From: an uncultured Pseudomonadales bacterium
GTDB lineage: Bacteria > Pseudomonadota > Gammaproteobacteria > Pseudomonadales > UBA7434
Reading direction: 5' to 3'
Length of the DNA: 40,540 nucleotides
NCBI GenBank assembly: GCA_905480475.1
Contig: CAJQQO010000074.1
Span: 1-40,540, forward strand
Positions 8,242 to 17,075 of the stretch are shown here, piece after piece. Every line of letters starts with the position of its first letter. The stretch's first letter is position 1. The notes below the pieces were generated by a model. The model worked only from the letters and a program-made list of their open reading frames with translations. It ran no database searches and was not told where the DNA came from. The translations under genes and the position numbers were made by a program.

Positions 8242-10569
8242 TTAAGCGGCCGTTACACTTGCTGGAACAAATTTATGTAAGGGCGTACCAATAAATTTGT
8301 CACGATGTTTAACGAGTGTCAGCTCATTGGCATATACACCGGTATCCATTCGCTCGCCATTGTCATCATCAAAGCGCATACCTTGGCCATTAGGAATAGC
8401 AACCGTACCCATTTGCATTCGATCATCGTAGGCCAGATCGGCCTCGGCCTGCCCGCCTTCGGTTTTAAGCATGACGCGAACGCCCTCTTCCAAACCCAGT
8501 CGCTGCGCATCTTGCGGATTCATAGTTAAAGCCGTTACCCCTTTACCTTTTGCCCAACGTGGATCGCGTATTGCGCAATTGGCGGTATAAGCGCGACGCG
8601 AACCGGCGACCAAGGCAAACTCATATTCTTTGCTGGTTGTAATCAATGGCGTCAGTTTTTCTAGCTCGTCTAACTCCTCAAACAACTCACCAATCACTAA
8701 CTGCAAACGATTTTCCGGAAAAGGTATCCGCGAAAAACAATCATCATACGATGCAACCGCAACTGTTGCGCCCGATGGTGACGTCAACAAACGATTAAAC
8801 AAATCAGTACCCGCAGTAGGACCTTCAAAACCAGCCGCAGCAACATACTTTGAATGCTTCATCGCAAACACCTGACATAATCCCCAGATTGCGGCAGTGT
8901 TTGCTTTACCTTTGTCGGTATTAACACCTTCGACTGCGGTAACAGCATCATTCGATGGTTTCGCAAGTACAGGCCCAAGCGTTCGATACAAGACATAAGA
9001 AATTGCTTGCTTAATCTTTGGATTAGAAAATACTGCATCAAAAAAGCTAGCTTGGTATTGCTCCATCCCAGCGGCAGCAGCTTGATGCAGTGCATCTAAC
9101 TCGCCATCCTCAAAATAACCTAGCGCTTCAATTAGACGCGCATGGATTTCAGGCTCTGATAAAGTATTCTGCATTGGCTCAAATACTGGCGGACGCATAT
9201 GGAAATAATTATCCGGAAAGTTTCTAGGGAAATAAGTGGCTTCCCATTTTTCATATTGTGACGAGGCCGGTAATACATAATCACATTCGCTTGCGGTTTC
9301 GGTCATTGCAACATCAATTGCAACACTGCATTGTAATGATCGAATCGCTTTACGTAACTTTTTTGCCTCTGATAATGAATGCACCGGATTAGCACTTTCG
9401 ATAATCATTGCCCGTGGTCGCTCTTCACTATCGTTAAGAATTTCTTCGGCAAGAAAGTTACCCGGAAAAAGATCGCTATAAATAGGCGCACCAGTTACTG
9501 GCAAGCGCGGCCGCGTTAGCTCTTTGTAATTATTATCAAGCTCGCCGATTCTATCGTTAGGAAGAATATTAACCAACTGTACTGGCAAGGCTATTGTGCC
9601 CTCGCGGCCAAAGTGACCGGTAATCAAACTCAGTAATAAATTTAGGTAAGACACTAATGTAGAGTGCGGCGCCATTTGTATACCAATATCTTCTTCCAGC
9701 GCAAAGCTTTCTGACTCTGCGATTACTTTGGCGACTTGCTGAATTTGCGCTAAGTCAATACCAGCAAAGTTTGCGTAGTCGGCAACTGAAATGCTTTTAA
9801 ATTTCTCTATTATTAGCTCGTAACCGTTAGTATGTTCTTTTAACCAATCAATGGGTAAGGATTGATGCTGAACTATCTCGGCAATAATTGCAGCCATACA
9901 CCATGCATCACGACCGGGCTTAACCGCCAAATGAATATCTGCATAATCAGTAGTTTCTGTTCGTCGAGGATCGATAACAATTAATTGTCTATTGCTATCT
10001 TTTTTTATTGCTCGTAAAAAGTCTCTGGCTTTATTCATGCCATTACTCATAAAGGGGTTTTTGCCAACAAACATAACGGTTTTCGCATGATCGACTTCCG
10101 GGTGATGCCCCATACCAATCATGCGACTGAACACCCAGGATAATCCGGTTTTTTCTTGCGACAAGGCATTCGCTTTATACTTAATGCCCAATACATTCAT
10201 TAACGAGGCGCCGTATGCCGCACCTAAATGATTACCCTGCCCACCACCTCCGTAATAAAAAATGCGTTCGCCACCGTAAGTCGATTTGATCGATTGCATC
10301 TTCTCAGCAATTTCCGCAATGGCGATATCCCAGCTAATTTCTTCATAACTGCCGTCGGCACGGCGACGCATAGGCGAGTCGATACGAGCAGAATTATTTT
10401 GATAATAATTGAGTCGCGCCGCTTTGTTACAGATATAACCTTGCGACTTGGGATGGGCTTTATCACCACGGACCTTAATAATCTCGCTATCGTTTTCTCC
10501 ACCAACAAGCACCTCAATACCGCAGTTAACAAAACAGAGATTACAGGCAGTTTGCTTCCAATCAGTCAT
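8242..10569 (-). CDS. Molybdopterin-dependent oxidoreductase (formate dehydrogenase-like)
   Basis: This 775-residue bis-molybdopterin enzyme of the DMSO reductase superfamily has an N-terminal 4Fe-4S ligand set at Cys9, Cys12, Cys16 and Cys47. It is followed by the Mo-bis-MGD core with IVIDPRRTETTDYADIHLAVKPGRDAW and SANPVHSLSEA, and by a C-terminal molydopterin-dinucleotide-binding domain with LTMNPQDAQRLGLEEG and VYANELT. No Tat signal is seen, so it should be cytoplasmic. I see no cysteine or in-frame TGA (selenocysteine) where formate dehydrogenases place their Mo ligand, so formate is not assured as substrate. AAGGG precedes the ATG. It lies divergent from an HxlR regulator, its likely controller. 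No electron-transfer subunit is adjacent. Confidence 0.88.
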   Translation of the reverse strand: MTDWKQTACNLCFVNCGIEVLVGGENDSEIIKVRGDKAHPKSQGYICNKAARLNYYQNNSARIDSPMRRRADGSYEEISWDIAIAEIAEKMQSIKSTYGGERIFYYGGGGQGNHLGAAYGASLMNVLGIKYKANALSQEKTGLSWVFSRMIGMGHHPEVDHAKTVMFVGKNPFMSNGMNKARDFLRAIKKDSNRQLIVIDPRRTETTDYADIHLAVKPGRDAWCMAAIIAEIVQHQSLPIDWLKEHTNGYELIIEKFKSISVADYANFAGIDLAQIQQVAKVIAESESFALEEDIGIQMAPHSTLVSYLNLLLSLITGHFGREGTIALPVQLVNILPNDRIGELDNNYKELTRPRLPVTGAPIYSDLFPGNFLAEEILNDSEERPRAMIIESANPVHSLSEAKKLRKAIRSLQCSVAIDVAMTETASECDYVLPASSQYEKWEATYFPRNFPDNYFHMRPPVFEPMQNTLSEPEIHARLIEALGYFEDGELDALHQAAAAGMEQYQASFFDAVFSNPKIKQAISYVLYRTLGPVLAKPSNDAVTAVEGVNTDKGKANTAAIWGLCQVFAMKHSKYVAAAGFEGPTAGTDLFNRLLTSPSGATVAVASYDDCFSRIPFPENRLQLVIGELFEELDELEKLTPLITTSKEYEFALVAGSRRAYTANCAIRDPRWAKGKGVTALTMNPQDAQRLGLEEGVRVMLKTEGGQAEADLAYDDRMQMGTVAIPNGQGMRFDDDNGERMDTGVYANELTLVKHRDKFIGTPLHKFVPASVTAA

Positions 10570-10688
10570 AGGACACCCTTAGCAATTGATAGTATTAGCG
10601 GAGCAGTTTATATTTTTGACTATAACAACAGCCAGAAAACTAACATCTAAGGTTTCTTTATGCAACTATAGAATGTTATGCTATCGCC

Positions 10689-11171
10689 ATGTCAAGAAAA
10701 CGTTTTAAAGGTATGAATTGCTCTATCGCCCAAGCACTAGAGGTTTTGGGCGATTGGTGGACTCTGCTAATTATTAGAGAGTGTTTTTTAGGCACTCGAC
10801 GATTTAGCGATTTTGAAAAGCATCTTGGCATTGCCAAAAATATTTTAAGCAGCCGCCTACTGCATTTAGTCGAAAATAATATTCTGGAAAAAATTGAGGT
10901 GCAACATCGCGGTAGTCGCTACGAATACCAATTAACCGCGCAAGGCAAAGATCTTTACACCACGATATCGGCTATTAGGCAATGGTCGGATAAATGGATT
11001 ATGGGTAAAGGTAACGAGCCTTTGCTGGTAAAAGATTCTCGTACCGGCAAACCTATCCCAGCAGTTAAAGTGTTAGATAGTGAAGGCAAAGTGATTAAGC
11101 AACAGCACTTAGAAATAATGCCGGGACCTGCAGCAGACCAAGAGATACTGGATCGCTTTAATACCCCATAG
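10689..11171 (+). CDS. HxlR-family winged-helix transcriptional regulator
   Basis: This 160-residue regulator has an N-terminal HxlR/MarR-like winged helix: the conserved cysteine (MNCSIAQALEVLGDWWTLLIIRE, Cys11), the recognition helix around KHLGIAKNILSSRL and the wing HRGSRYEYQLTAQGKDL. About 50 extra residues follow the domain and may add ligand binding or dimer contacts. HxlR proteins bind as dimers near their own promoter and often respond to electrophiles or oxidants through the N-terminal cysteine. It sits back to back with the molybdopterin oxidoreductase gene across 119 bases. A TATGCT box ends seven bases before the ATG, which hints at a very short or missing leader. Confidence 0.9.
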   Translation: MSRKRFKGMNCSIAQALEVLGDWWTLLIIRECFLGTRRFSDFEKHLGIAKNILSSRLLHLVENNILEKIEVQHRGSRYEYQLTAQGKDLYTTISAIRQWSDKWIMGKGNEPLLVKDSRTGKPIPAVKVLDSEGKVIKQQHLEIMPGPAADQEILDRFNTP

Positions 11172-11182
11172 CGCTTAGATTG

Positions 11183-12427
11183 TTAAAATGAAATACAAGC
11201 GACCGTTTCAAAATGATAGCTGGCAGGAAATAAATCCAATAACAATATTTTATCTACCGTAAATCTGCAATCTAAACTCTGTAAATCTCTGGCCATAGTA
11301 GCCGCATTACAACTGACGTAAATCAAATGCTTGGGTTTATATTGTTTTACCCAATCCGCTAGCGCTGGAAAACCTTTACGTGGAGGATCAAGCAAAATCT
11401 TATCAAAAGCCTTAGCTTTATTTTGTTTTTTAAATTGCTTTAAAGCCGTGTCATCAAATAAATCTATTTTAAAATAATCGGCATGTTCTTTATCGGCAAT
11501 ATCTATCATTGTACGTTCGATGACGACGGTAGAATTAGTGCCTATATCATTCGATAAGTTGCCATTGCCAGAAAATAAATCCAACACACTGCAAGCGGCT
11601 CCCTCGTTATTTTTAGATTTATGAGCTTGTAATTCGCTATTGACTAACTGCTTAAGCACCTCGTTCATCGCTTCGTTAACTTGGCTAAAACCCCCTTCGG
11701 CGTAATCCGCGTCCCAAGTTTGTTTAATCGTATCACCATCCAAATATAATTCGCAGTGCCCCTTGCTCTTATCTTTATCCTTTCCCTTACCCCTGCTTTG
11801 CTCATCATTCTCGGAAGCTGTATCCGAATATAAGTTATCGAATGCCTGCTGTAGTTCCGGACGAATAATTTTGCAGTTGGGAATCTCGACTATTTGATCG
11901 CTTGCTGAATCGACTAAACCAATATATTTATGCCGGTAATGCAGCTGCATACGGTTTCGATAAGCTAAACGCTGCTCGGCTGCAATCACTTCAATAGCGT
12001 CGGCGTTAAAACCTTTAGCGGCAATCAATGGCTGCATTATTTTTGTTAACGCCGCTTTTTTATAGCCGAGCTCACTTTGATAATCGGTATGCAGATAATG
12101 ACAACCCGGACACTGATTAAAATGCTCGCACTCAGGCTCAATACGATTACTTGCGGGCTGGTCTAGCGACTCAAGCCTTGCAAACTGAACACCTTTACTG
12201 CGTTTATAAATCCGCGCAGTACCCGTCTCATCAGGCAAGGTTTTAGCAATAAAGCTTATCGCCCCATCTTGTTTACATACGCCCTGGCCTAAGCCATCCA
12301 TATGCTCAATTTTAAATGGGTGTTTTTGTAAGCCGTGTCTGCGCTGTTTAGCGCGATCACGTACCGATAGACCGCGACCGGAAGATTTTTTTGATATTCG
12401 ATGGCCGGGCCTTTTTGATTGACTCAA
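11183..12427 (-). CDS. Iron-sulfur RNA (uracil-C5) methyltransferase, TrmA/RlmD family
   Basis: This 414-residue enzyme is predicted to transfer a methyl group from SAM to C5 of a uridine in tRNA or rRNA. After a basic tail of about 35 residues comes a TRAM-like OB domain. It is followed by a 4Fe-4S ligand set (Cys100, Cys106 and Cys109 in ECEHFNQCPGCH, plus Cys185), the conserved YRNRMQLHYR, a SAM-binding LDLFSGNGNLS, the motif DPPRKG, and the catalytic cysteine in YVSCNAATMARDL. It ends with LFPASYHFETV. A Lys/Glu/Asp-rich insert lies at about residues 210-225. TTG at 12427 is the start, with AAGGA six bases upstream. Whether it is RlmD, RlmC or another specificity is open. Confidence 0.88.
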   Translation of the reverse strand: MSQSKRPGHRISKKSSGRGLSVRDRAKQRRHGLQKHPFKIEHMDGLGQGVCKQDGAISFIAKTLPDETGTARIYKRSKGVQFARLESLDQPASNRIEPECEHFNQCPGCHYLHTDYQSELGYKKAALTKIMQPLIAAKGFNADAIEVIAAEQRLAYRNRMQLHYRHKYIGLVDSASDQIVEIPNCKIIRPELQQAFDNLYSDTASENDEQSRGKGKDKDKSKGHCELYLDGDTIKQTWDADYAEGGFSQVNEAMNEVLKQLVNSELQAHKSKNNEGAACSVLDLFSGNGNLSNDIGTNSTVVIERTMIDIADKEHADYFKIDLFDDTALKQFKKQNKAKAFDKILLDPPRKGFPALADWVKQYKPKHLIYVSCNAATMARDLQSLDCRFTVDKILLLDLFPASYHFETVACISF

Positions 12428-12472
12428 TTGCAGTCCTTATTTATTGCGGAAATATTATTTCGGGCACCAAGA

Positions 12473-12853
12473 CTAAGCCACTCGATGCAATGCACAAATT
12501 TTATTGCCCGATGGATCACGCAAATAAGCAAGATAGAGTTTACCGAGCCCGCTTTCACGTATACCGGGCGCATCTTCGCAAGTCGTTCCGCCGTTGGCTA
12601 ATCCCGCTGCATGCCAAGCATCCGCCATCTCGGGGCTATCGGCTGCAAAGCCAATAGTGCTGCCATTGCCATGGCCAGCTGGCTCGCCATCAATCGGCTT
12701 GCTTATCGCAAAGATACCGCTGCTGGTAAAGTAAAAGCAGCGACCTTTTTCATCGACCACACCCGGCTCATTACCCATTGCGCCTAATACTGCATCGTAA
12801 AACACTTTTGCCGCTTGAACGTCATTTGCGCCAACCATAATATGACTAAACAT
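12473..12853 (-). CDS. VOC-family (glyoxalase/bleomycin-resistance fold) protein
   Basis: This 126-residue single-domain vicinal-oxygen-chelate protein shows MFSHIMVGANDVQAAKVFYDAVLGAMG at the start, with His4 as a likely first metal ligand. A central TSSGIFAISKPIDGEPAGHGNGSTIGFAA follows, then the closing YLRDPSGNKICALH with an acidic/His ligand region. Such proteins are metal-dependent lyases, dioxygenases or resistance proteins; this subclass is usually annotated only by fold. GGGAGAAG directly before the ATG gives a strong ribosome binding site. It sits about 45 bases upstream of the RNA methyltransferase on the same strand, so cotranscription is possible. Confidence 0.88.
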   Translation of the reverse strand: MFSHIMVGANDVQAAKVFYDAVLGAMGNEPGVVDEKGRCFYFTSSGIFAISKPIDGEPAGHGNGSTIGFAADSPEMADAWHAAGLANGGTTCEDAPGIRESGLGKLYLAYLRDPSGNKICALHRVA

Positions 12854-13026
12854 TTTCTTCTCCCAAATCTAAAATTTAATATGCTGAATAGCACTGGCGA
12901 TAGTATACGGCTATTCGATGCTGATATGACAACATAAGCAGTATTCTTTGAACGTTATAAAGATCGCTAAGAAGGCTAAGGCGCAGTGTTAGCTTAAGGT
13001 ACAGGGCATAGCGTTAGATCGACGCG

Positions 13027-14007
13027 CTATCTGGCGTCATCAAAAAAGGCCCAAATCGCTTCGGCTGCATTAATATCCTGATTACTGCCGCCTAATACTT
13101 TAGGTGATTTCATATCGGGATGCGGCGCACCATGACCGCCACCTACCACACGAAATAAGGCGACTGAGTCGCGAGGGTTTTCACTGTCATTATCCTGCCA
13201 ACGAGTAACTTCTATCGTACTGTTATCATCCACAACCGTATCTTCTAACAGAATAATGCTTGGATTATCAGTATGTCCTGCCAGCTCGGCAAAATATTTA
13301 ACCGTTGCGATAGAAGAGATCACTTCACCGCGGCCACCTAGCAAGCCATATAACGCCACTCTACCACCATGAAACGGATTCATTGGATCGTCAGTGCCAT
13401 TCATTACCAAGACACTTGCAGACTTAGCTGTCGGAACACAATCCAAATTATCTTGTGTTGGTAAACTCGCCGCGACCGACGCCACAGCCGCAACAAGATC
13501 TGGCGCCTCTAAAGCTAAGCGTAAAGCCATTTGCCCACCGTTTGAAACACCCGTTGCAAACACTTCCCGAGGATTGGCCTGATGCGTTTGAATAAACTGT
13601 GCGACTAAGCCCTGCATAAAGCCGACATCATCAATCGCTAATTTATTTGCCTCGTACGATCCATCCTTACGGCAATCGTTGAAGTGCTTTTTATAACCCT
13701 CCGGGTAAATAACAATAAAACCATTTTCTTCCGCTATTTGCTCAAAGCCATAGCCATACATGGAGCGACTCATTTCGGCATCACCCAGCGAGCCATGAAA
13801 AACAAATACCAATGCAGGATTAGTGGATATTTTTTCCGGAATATAATAGGCGTAACTACGCGTGTAACCACCCCAATCCATTGACGCAGTATGCAAACTA
13901 CCCGGCAGCGAGAGTTTTGGAGGCGATTTAAAATGAAGCCCATAGAAAGCTACTGCAAATAGCAAGCAAAGAAGGATCAAGATAAAAGATTTTATTATTA
14001 TGCGCAT
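13027..14007 (-). CDS. PHB-depolymerase/feruloyl-esterase-like secreted or anchored esterase (LpqC type)
   Basis: This 326-residue protein begins with a hydrophobic segment (about residues 5-23) that acts as signal peptide or anchor, so the enzyme works outside the cytoplasm. The alpha/beta-hydrolase core shows FVFHGSLGDAEMS for the oxyanion hole, the nucleophile elbow GVSNGGQ (Ser155), NGTDDPMNPFHGG with the catalytic aspartate, and VVGGGHGAPHP with the catalytic histidine. This order is typical of the LpqC/poly-3-hydroxybutyrate depolymerase and feruloyl esterase group, which cleave polyester or aromatic ester bonds. The exact substrate is unknown. Its ribosome binding site is weak. It sits between the VOC and P450 genes on the same strand with sizeable gaps. 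Confidence 0.88.
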   Translation of the reverse strand: MRIIIKSFILILLCLLFAVAFYGLHFKSPPKLSLPGSLHTASMDWGGYTRSYAYYIPEKISTNPALVFVFHGSLGDAEMSRSMYGYGFEQIAEENGFIVIYPEGYKKHFNDCRKDGSYEANKLAIDDVGFMQGLVAQFIQTHQANPREVFATGVSNGGQMALRLALEAPDLVAAVASVAASLPTQDNLDCVPTAKSASVLVMNGTDDPMNPFHGGRVALYGLLGGRGEVISSIATVKYFAELAGHTDNPSIILLEDTVVDDNSTIEVTRWQDNDSENPRDSVALFRVVGGGHGAPHPDMKSPKVLGGSNQDINAAEAIWAFFDDAR

Positions 14008-14109
14008 GGTGATAATTGTTTCTTACTGGATTACATTATTAGAATATTGATAGACTAAATTATTTTGATCCAAAAAATAAAGTAACAATATTGATTTAAA
14101 CTATTGCGT

Positions 14110-15264
14110 TTACGTACAACTAAACTCCACTTCGGCAAATGACCGCGACCAACCCGAGGCCTTATAGCGACGCTTGCCAATTTGATAATCCGGAAAGCGA
14201 TTTAATAATTGCTTAAAGTAGACACTGGCTTCCATCTTGGCCAAATGCCGACCGACGCAAGTATGCACACCCATACCAAAACTAATATGATCGACAAGCT
14301 CTCTCTCAATATCAAAGTTATCGGCGTTAGCGAAGTGACGCTCATCAAGATTTGCCGAACCGATCATCAAAAGAATTTCATCGCCTGCTGATAATTTTGT
14401 CTGATGCAGCTCCACATCCTCTCGCGCTCTACGCGGAATCATTTGCGTGGGCGATTCCATACGTAGCATTTCGTCCACCGCGTTTGGCATTAACTGCGGA
14501 TCGGCAATTAGCTTTTGCCGCTGCTGAGGATTATCGGCCAGTAATACTGTTCCATTTGCTAGTAAGTTAATCGTAGTATCAAAAGCAGCAAAGGCAAAGC
14601 TTCGGGCAATCATAGCTGAACCGCCAACATCGATATCGCCTTGCGCCTCCAGTGCAAGCAATTCGGTCATAATATCTTCGCCGGGATGCTGACGCTTGTA
14701 ATCTATTAGCTCATCGATTAATGAGATTAATGAATCACCTAAAGTACGGTCCGGAAAGATCGGATCAAGCGGATCATAACCCGCTAAGGGATCAACCAAT
14801 TTAAGAATGCGATCAGCAAGATGATCGGGAAAACCCAGCAATAACGGTACCACCTGTCTTGGCACCTCAAAGGCAACGTCCTGCGCTAATTCGCAACTGC
14901 CTTTTGCTTCTACATCATCGAGGATTCGGCTAACAATATTTTCAACCGTTGGCTCTATATGAGCGATGGCAGACATAATTAATTTGGGGAAAACTTGTGA
15001 GCGAAGCCCTTTATGCAAATCATCATCGGAGCTTTGAAACTGTGGAATCAAATCATTACGGGTTTGGGCATTTTGAAAACGGTTTTTATCTCTAAAAATA
15101 TCGCGCACATCATCATAGCGGGATACTATCCAACATTTAGCCAGATCGTTGCTATCGGATGCATATTCAAAGACAGGAAAGTCATCGCGTAGCGTTTTAT
15201 AAATCTGCTGCAAATCATCCTGATACTGTGGCGACCAGATATCGAAATCTAATTTGGCACTCAT
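14110..15264 (-). CDS. Cytochrome P450 (class I bacterial type)
   Basis: This 384-residue soluble P450 monooxygenase has the I-helix oxygen-activating motif FAAFDTT (about 225-231), the K-helix E-M-L-R (265-268), and the heme loop SFGMGVHTCVGRHLAKME with the thiolate ligand Cys336. Length and the lack of a membrane segment fit bacterial P450s fed by ferredoxin and ferredoxin reductase. No redox partner gene is adjacent, so the electrons must come from elsewhere. The substrate cannot be read, though similar proteins in marine gammaproteobacteria hydroxylate alkanes, terpenes or steroids. AGGAG eight bases before the ATG supports the start. It is divergent from the crotonase gene across about 250 bases and may share control with it. 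Confidence 0.95.
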   Translation of the reverse strand: MSAKLDFDIWSPQYQDDLQQIYKTLRDDFPVFEYASDSNDLAKCWIVSRYDDVRDIFRDKNRFQNAQTRNDLIPQFQSSDDDLHKGLRSQVFPKLIMSAIAHIEPTVENIVSRILDDVEAKGSCELAQDVAFEVPRQVVPLLLGFPDHLADRILKLVDPLAGYDPLDPIFPDRTLGDSLISLIDELIDYKRQHPGEDIMTELLALEAQGDIDVGGSAMIARSFAFAAFDTTINLLANGTVLLADNPQQRQKLIADPQLMPNAVDEMLRMESPTQMIPRRAREDVELHQTKLSAGDEILLMIGSANLDERHFANADNFDIERELVDHISFGMGVHTCVGRHLAKMEASVYFKQLLNRFPDYQIGKRRYKASGWSRSFAEVEFSCT

Positions 15265-15512
15265 TGCAGAAACTCCTAACGATTAACCTATGCTTGAATA
15301 GTCCATTAAATCCTAAGAACTGATTGCAAAGGGTTAAATGTTAGTATTGTTGGGCGAGCAAAAAGCCTACAAACGCACCCTATTCCAATATTGTCTAAGC
15401 TCCATCTTCTTACATCAACGCCAACTTTTGGTGTTTCGGAATTGTAACGGCAGCGCAAATACACAACGCGTAAAATTAACTCATTATTTATACTAAGAAT
15501 ACGTGAGACCTT

Positions 15513-16322
15513 ATGACAAACGCAGTGCTGGTTAACTACGATAATGGTATTGCCGATGTACGCATTAATCGACCCGAAAAACGTAATGCTATAGATAGCG
15601 ATGTTATTCAAGGTTTGCTCTCAACCGCAGACGAAATAAAATCAAACCCTAAAATTCGTGTGGTTGTATTATCGGGTGAGGGCAAAGGTTTTTGCGCCGG
15701 GCTTGATATGGCTAATATTGGCGCAATGGCCAGCGGTGATTTAACCACCGATAGCGTAGGCAATGCTTATGATGACTTAAGCCCTGCCGGTGCAAATCTG
15801 GTTCAACGTCTGGGCTGGGTTTGGCAAGAACTACCTATTCCGGTGATTGCCGCCGTATATGGCGGCGCAATGGGTGGCGGTCTTAATGTTGCACTTGGTG
15901 CTGATATTCGTATTGTAGACCCCAATGCAAAATTGGGCTTTGTTGAAATTGGTTTTGGTTTATTACCCGACATGTCCGGGACCCAAGCGCTGCGCCACTT
16001 AACACATTTGGATCGAGTAAAAGAATTAATTTTTACCGGTCGAAAATTTTCCGGCACAGAAGCATATCAATATGGTATTGCCACGCAATTAAGCGATACG
16101 CCGCTGGAAGATGCTCTCGTCATGGCGCGTACCATTGCTAACCGCAGCCCCGATGCAATAAGAGCCGCTAAAAAATTATTAAATTCGATTCCGCATAGTT
16201 CAGTTCGCGAGGGCCTAATTGCCGAGTCAAATTGCTCGCGCGAATTAATGGGTAAAGAAAACCAATTAGAAGCGGTAATGGCAATGTTTGAAAAACGCGA
16301 GCCTAATTTTATAGACGAGTAA
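15513..16322 (+). CDS. Crotonase/enoyl-CoA hydratase-isomerase family protein
   Basis: This 269-residue crotonase-fold enzyme acts on acyl-CoA thioesters. The first oxyanion-hole strand is in GEGKGFCAGLDMANIG and the second in AAVYGGAMGGGLNVALGADIRI. The region GFVEIGFGLLPDMSG carries an aspartate near where isomerase-type members keep their acid. One of the two glutamates needed by classic hydratases is not clearly present, so it may be an isomerase or a specialised hydratase. A GAGA-containing ribosome binding site precedes the ATG. The gene is alone on the plus strand, divergent from the P450. It could serve beta-oxidation of the P450's product, but that is inference. Confidence 0.88.
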   Translation: MTNAVLVNYDNGIADVRINRPEKRNAIDSDVIQGLLSTADEIKSNPKIRVVVLSGEGKGFCAGLDMANIGAMASGDLTTDSVGNAYDDLSPAGANLVQRLGWVWQELPIPVIAAVYGGAMGGGLNVALGADIRIVDPNAKLGFVEIGFGLLPDMSGTQALRHLTHLDRVKELIFTGRKFSGTEAYQYGIATQLSDTPLEDALVMARTIANRSPDAIRAAKKLLNSIPHSSVREGLIAESNCSRELMGKENQLEAVMAMFEKREPNFIDE

Positions 16323-16462
16323 GCTGTTTGCTTATTGAAAGAATTCAGCGAATTTAGATCAAATAGAGTTAATACACATGAGACAATAAAATCATCTTAG
16401 TCTGGCGAGTTTAAATCAAACACCTGCTGGTAATGATTAAACGCACCAACGGAAACTAAACC

Positions 16463-16882
16463 TTAAAAGCGATCGAATAGATTAACAAACCAATCTTTAT
16501 GCTGTGGAGTAGTGCTCTTATCTTTTAAATAAATCTCCAGCTCATTTGCCAATGTAATCTCGAGCAATTGAGAAAGCGCATCAGGCGGCAGTATACTTTC
16601 TGCTTGCGTAAACCTATCTCGATATTGCAATCGGTCAGCGCCAATCTGCGGATAGACATAATCACGATCACAGGCTGCATACAGATAGACAAGACTCTCT
16701 GACTCTATGCCAATAATTTTTTGAATATGCCGCCTGTCAGATTCTACAAATTCTTTATGCGCTAAACCCAATTTTTTCATAGGCTGGGTGCCATAGGATG
16801 CATGATAAAGACCGGCATCGCAGACAAACTCACCAACACCTAGCGCTTTTAAAGCCGCAAATTTTTCCTCTACAGTGACCAT
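16463..16882 (-). CDS. DUF6817-like protein of unknown function
   Basis: This protein of about 139 residues is soluble, with no signal peptide. The pattern CDAGLYHASYGTQPMKKLG followed by the helix HIQKIIGIESESLVYLYAACDRDYVY resembles the family I know as DUF6817, which looks like a degenerate HD-type helical domain. The H-x-S-Y-G-T string and the C-D-R are the features I would expect to be conserved. No reaction is known. A longer ORF begins at 16897. I chose ATG 16882 because GGAG lies nine bases upstream and the earlier ATG has none. It stands alone, converging on the crotonase gene and divergent from the AbgT transporter. Confidence 0.65.
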   Translation of the reverse strand: MVTVEEKFAALKALGVGEFVCDAGLYHASYGTQPMKKLGLAHKEFVESDRRHIQKIIGIESESLVYLYAACDRDYVYPQIGADRLQYRDRFTQAESILPPDALSQLLEITLANELEIYLKDKSTTPQHKDWFVNLFDRF

Positions 16883-17075
16883 ATTTGAATTCTCCATAGG
16901 TTTTTTTAGGTGCGTATTGATCCGGCTCTCGAATATGATGACAATCTCAACATCGAATTGCCCTCCGACGCCCTTTTTCGTTTAAACTACTTTACAATTT
17001 ATTTATCACCACCAGCGTATGATACACATACAGTAATAGAAACTTAATTACGCAATAAAAATACGAGGCAGCCTC

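Noticed and set aside
14110-16322. P450, crotonase and esterase as a biosynthetic or steroid catabolic gene cluster
   Set aside because: Genes alternate strands with separate control regions, and no ferredoxin, ligase or pathway partner is present; a common pathway is not supported.
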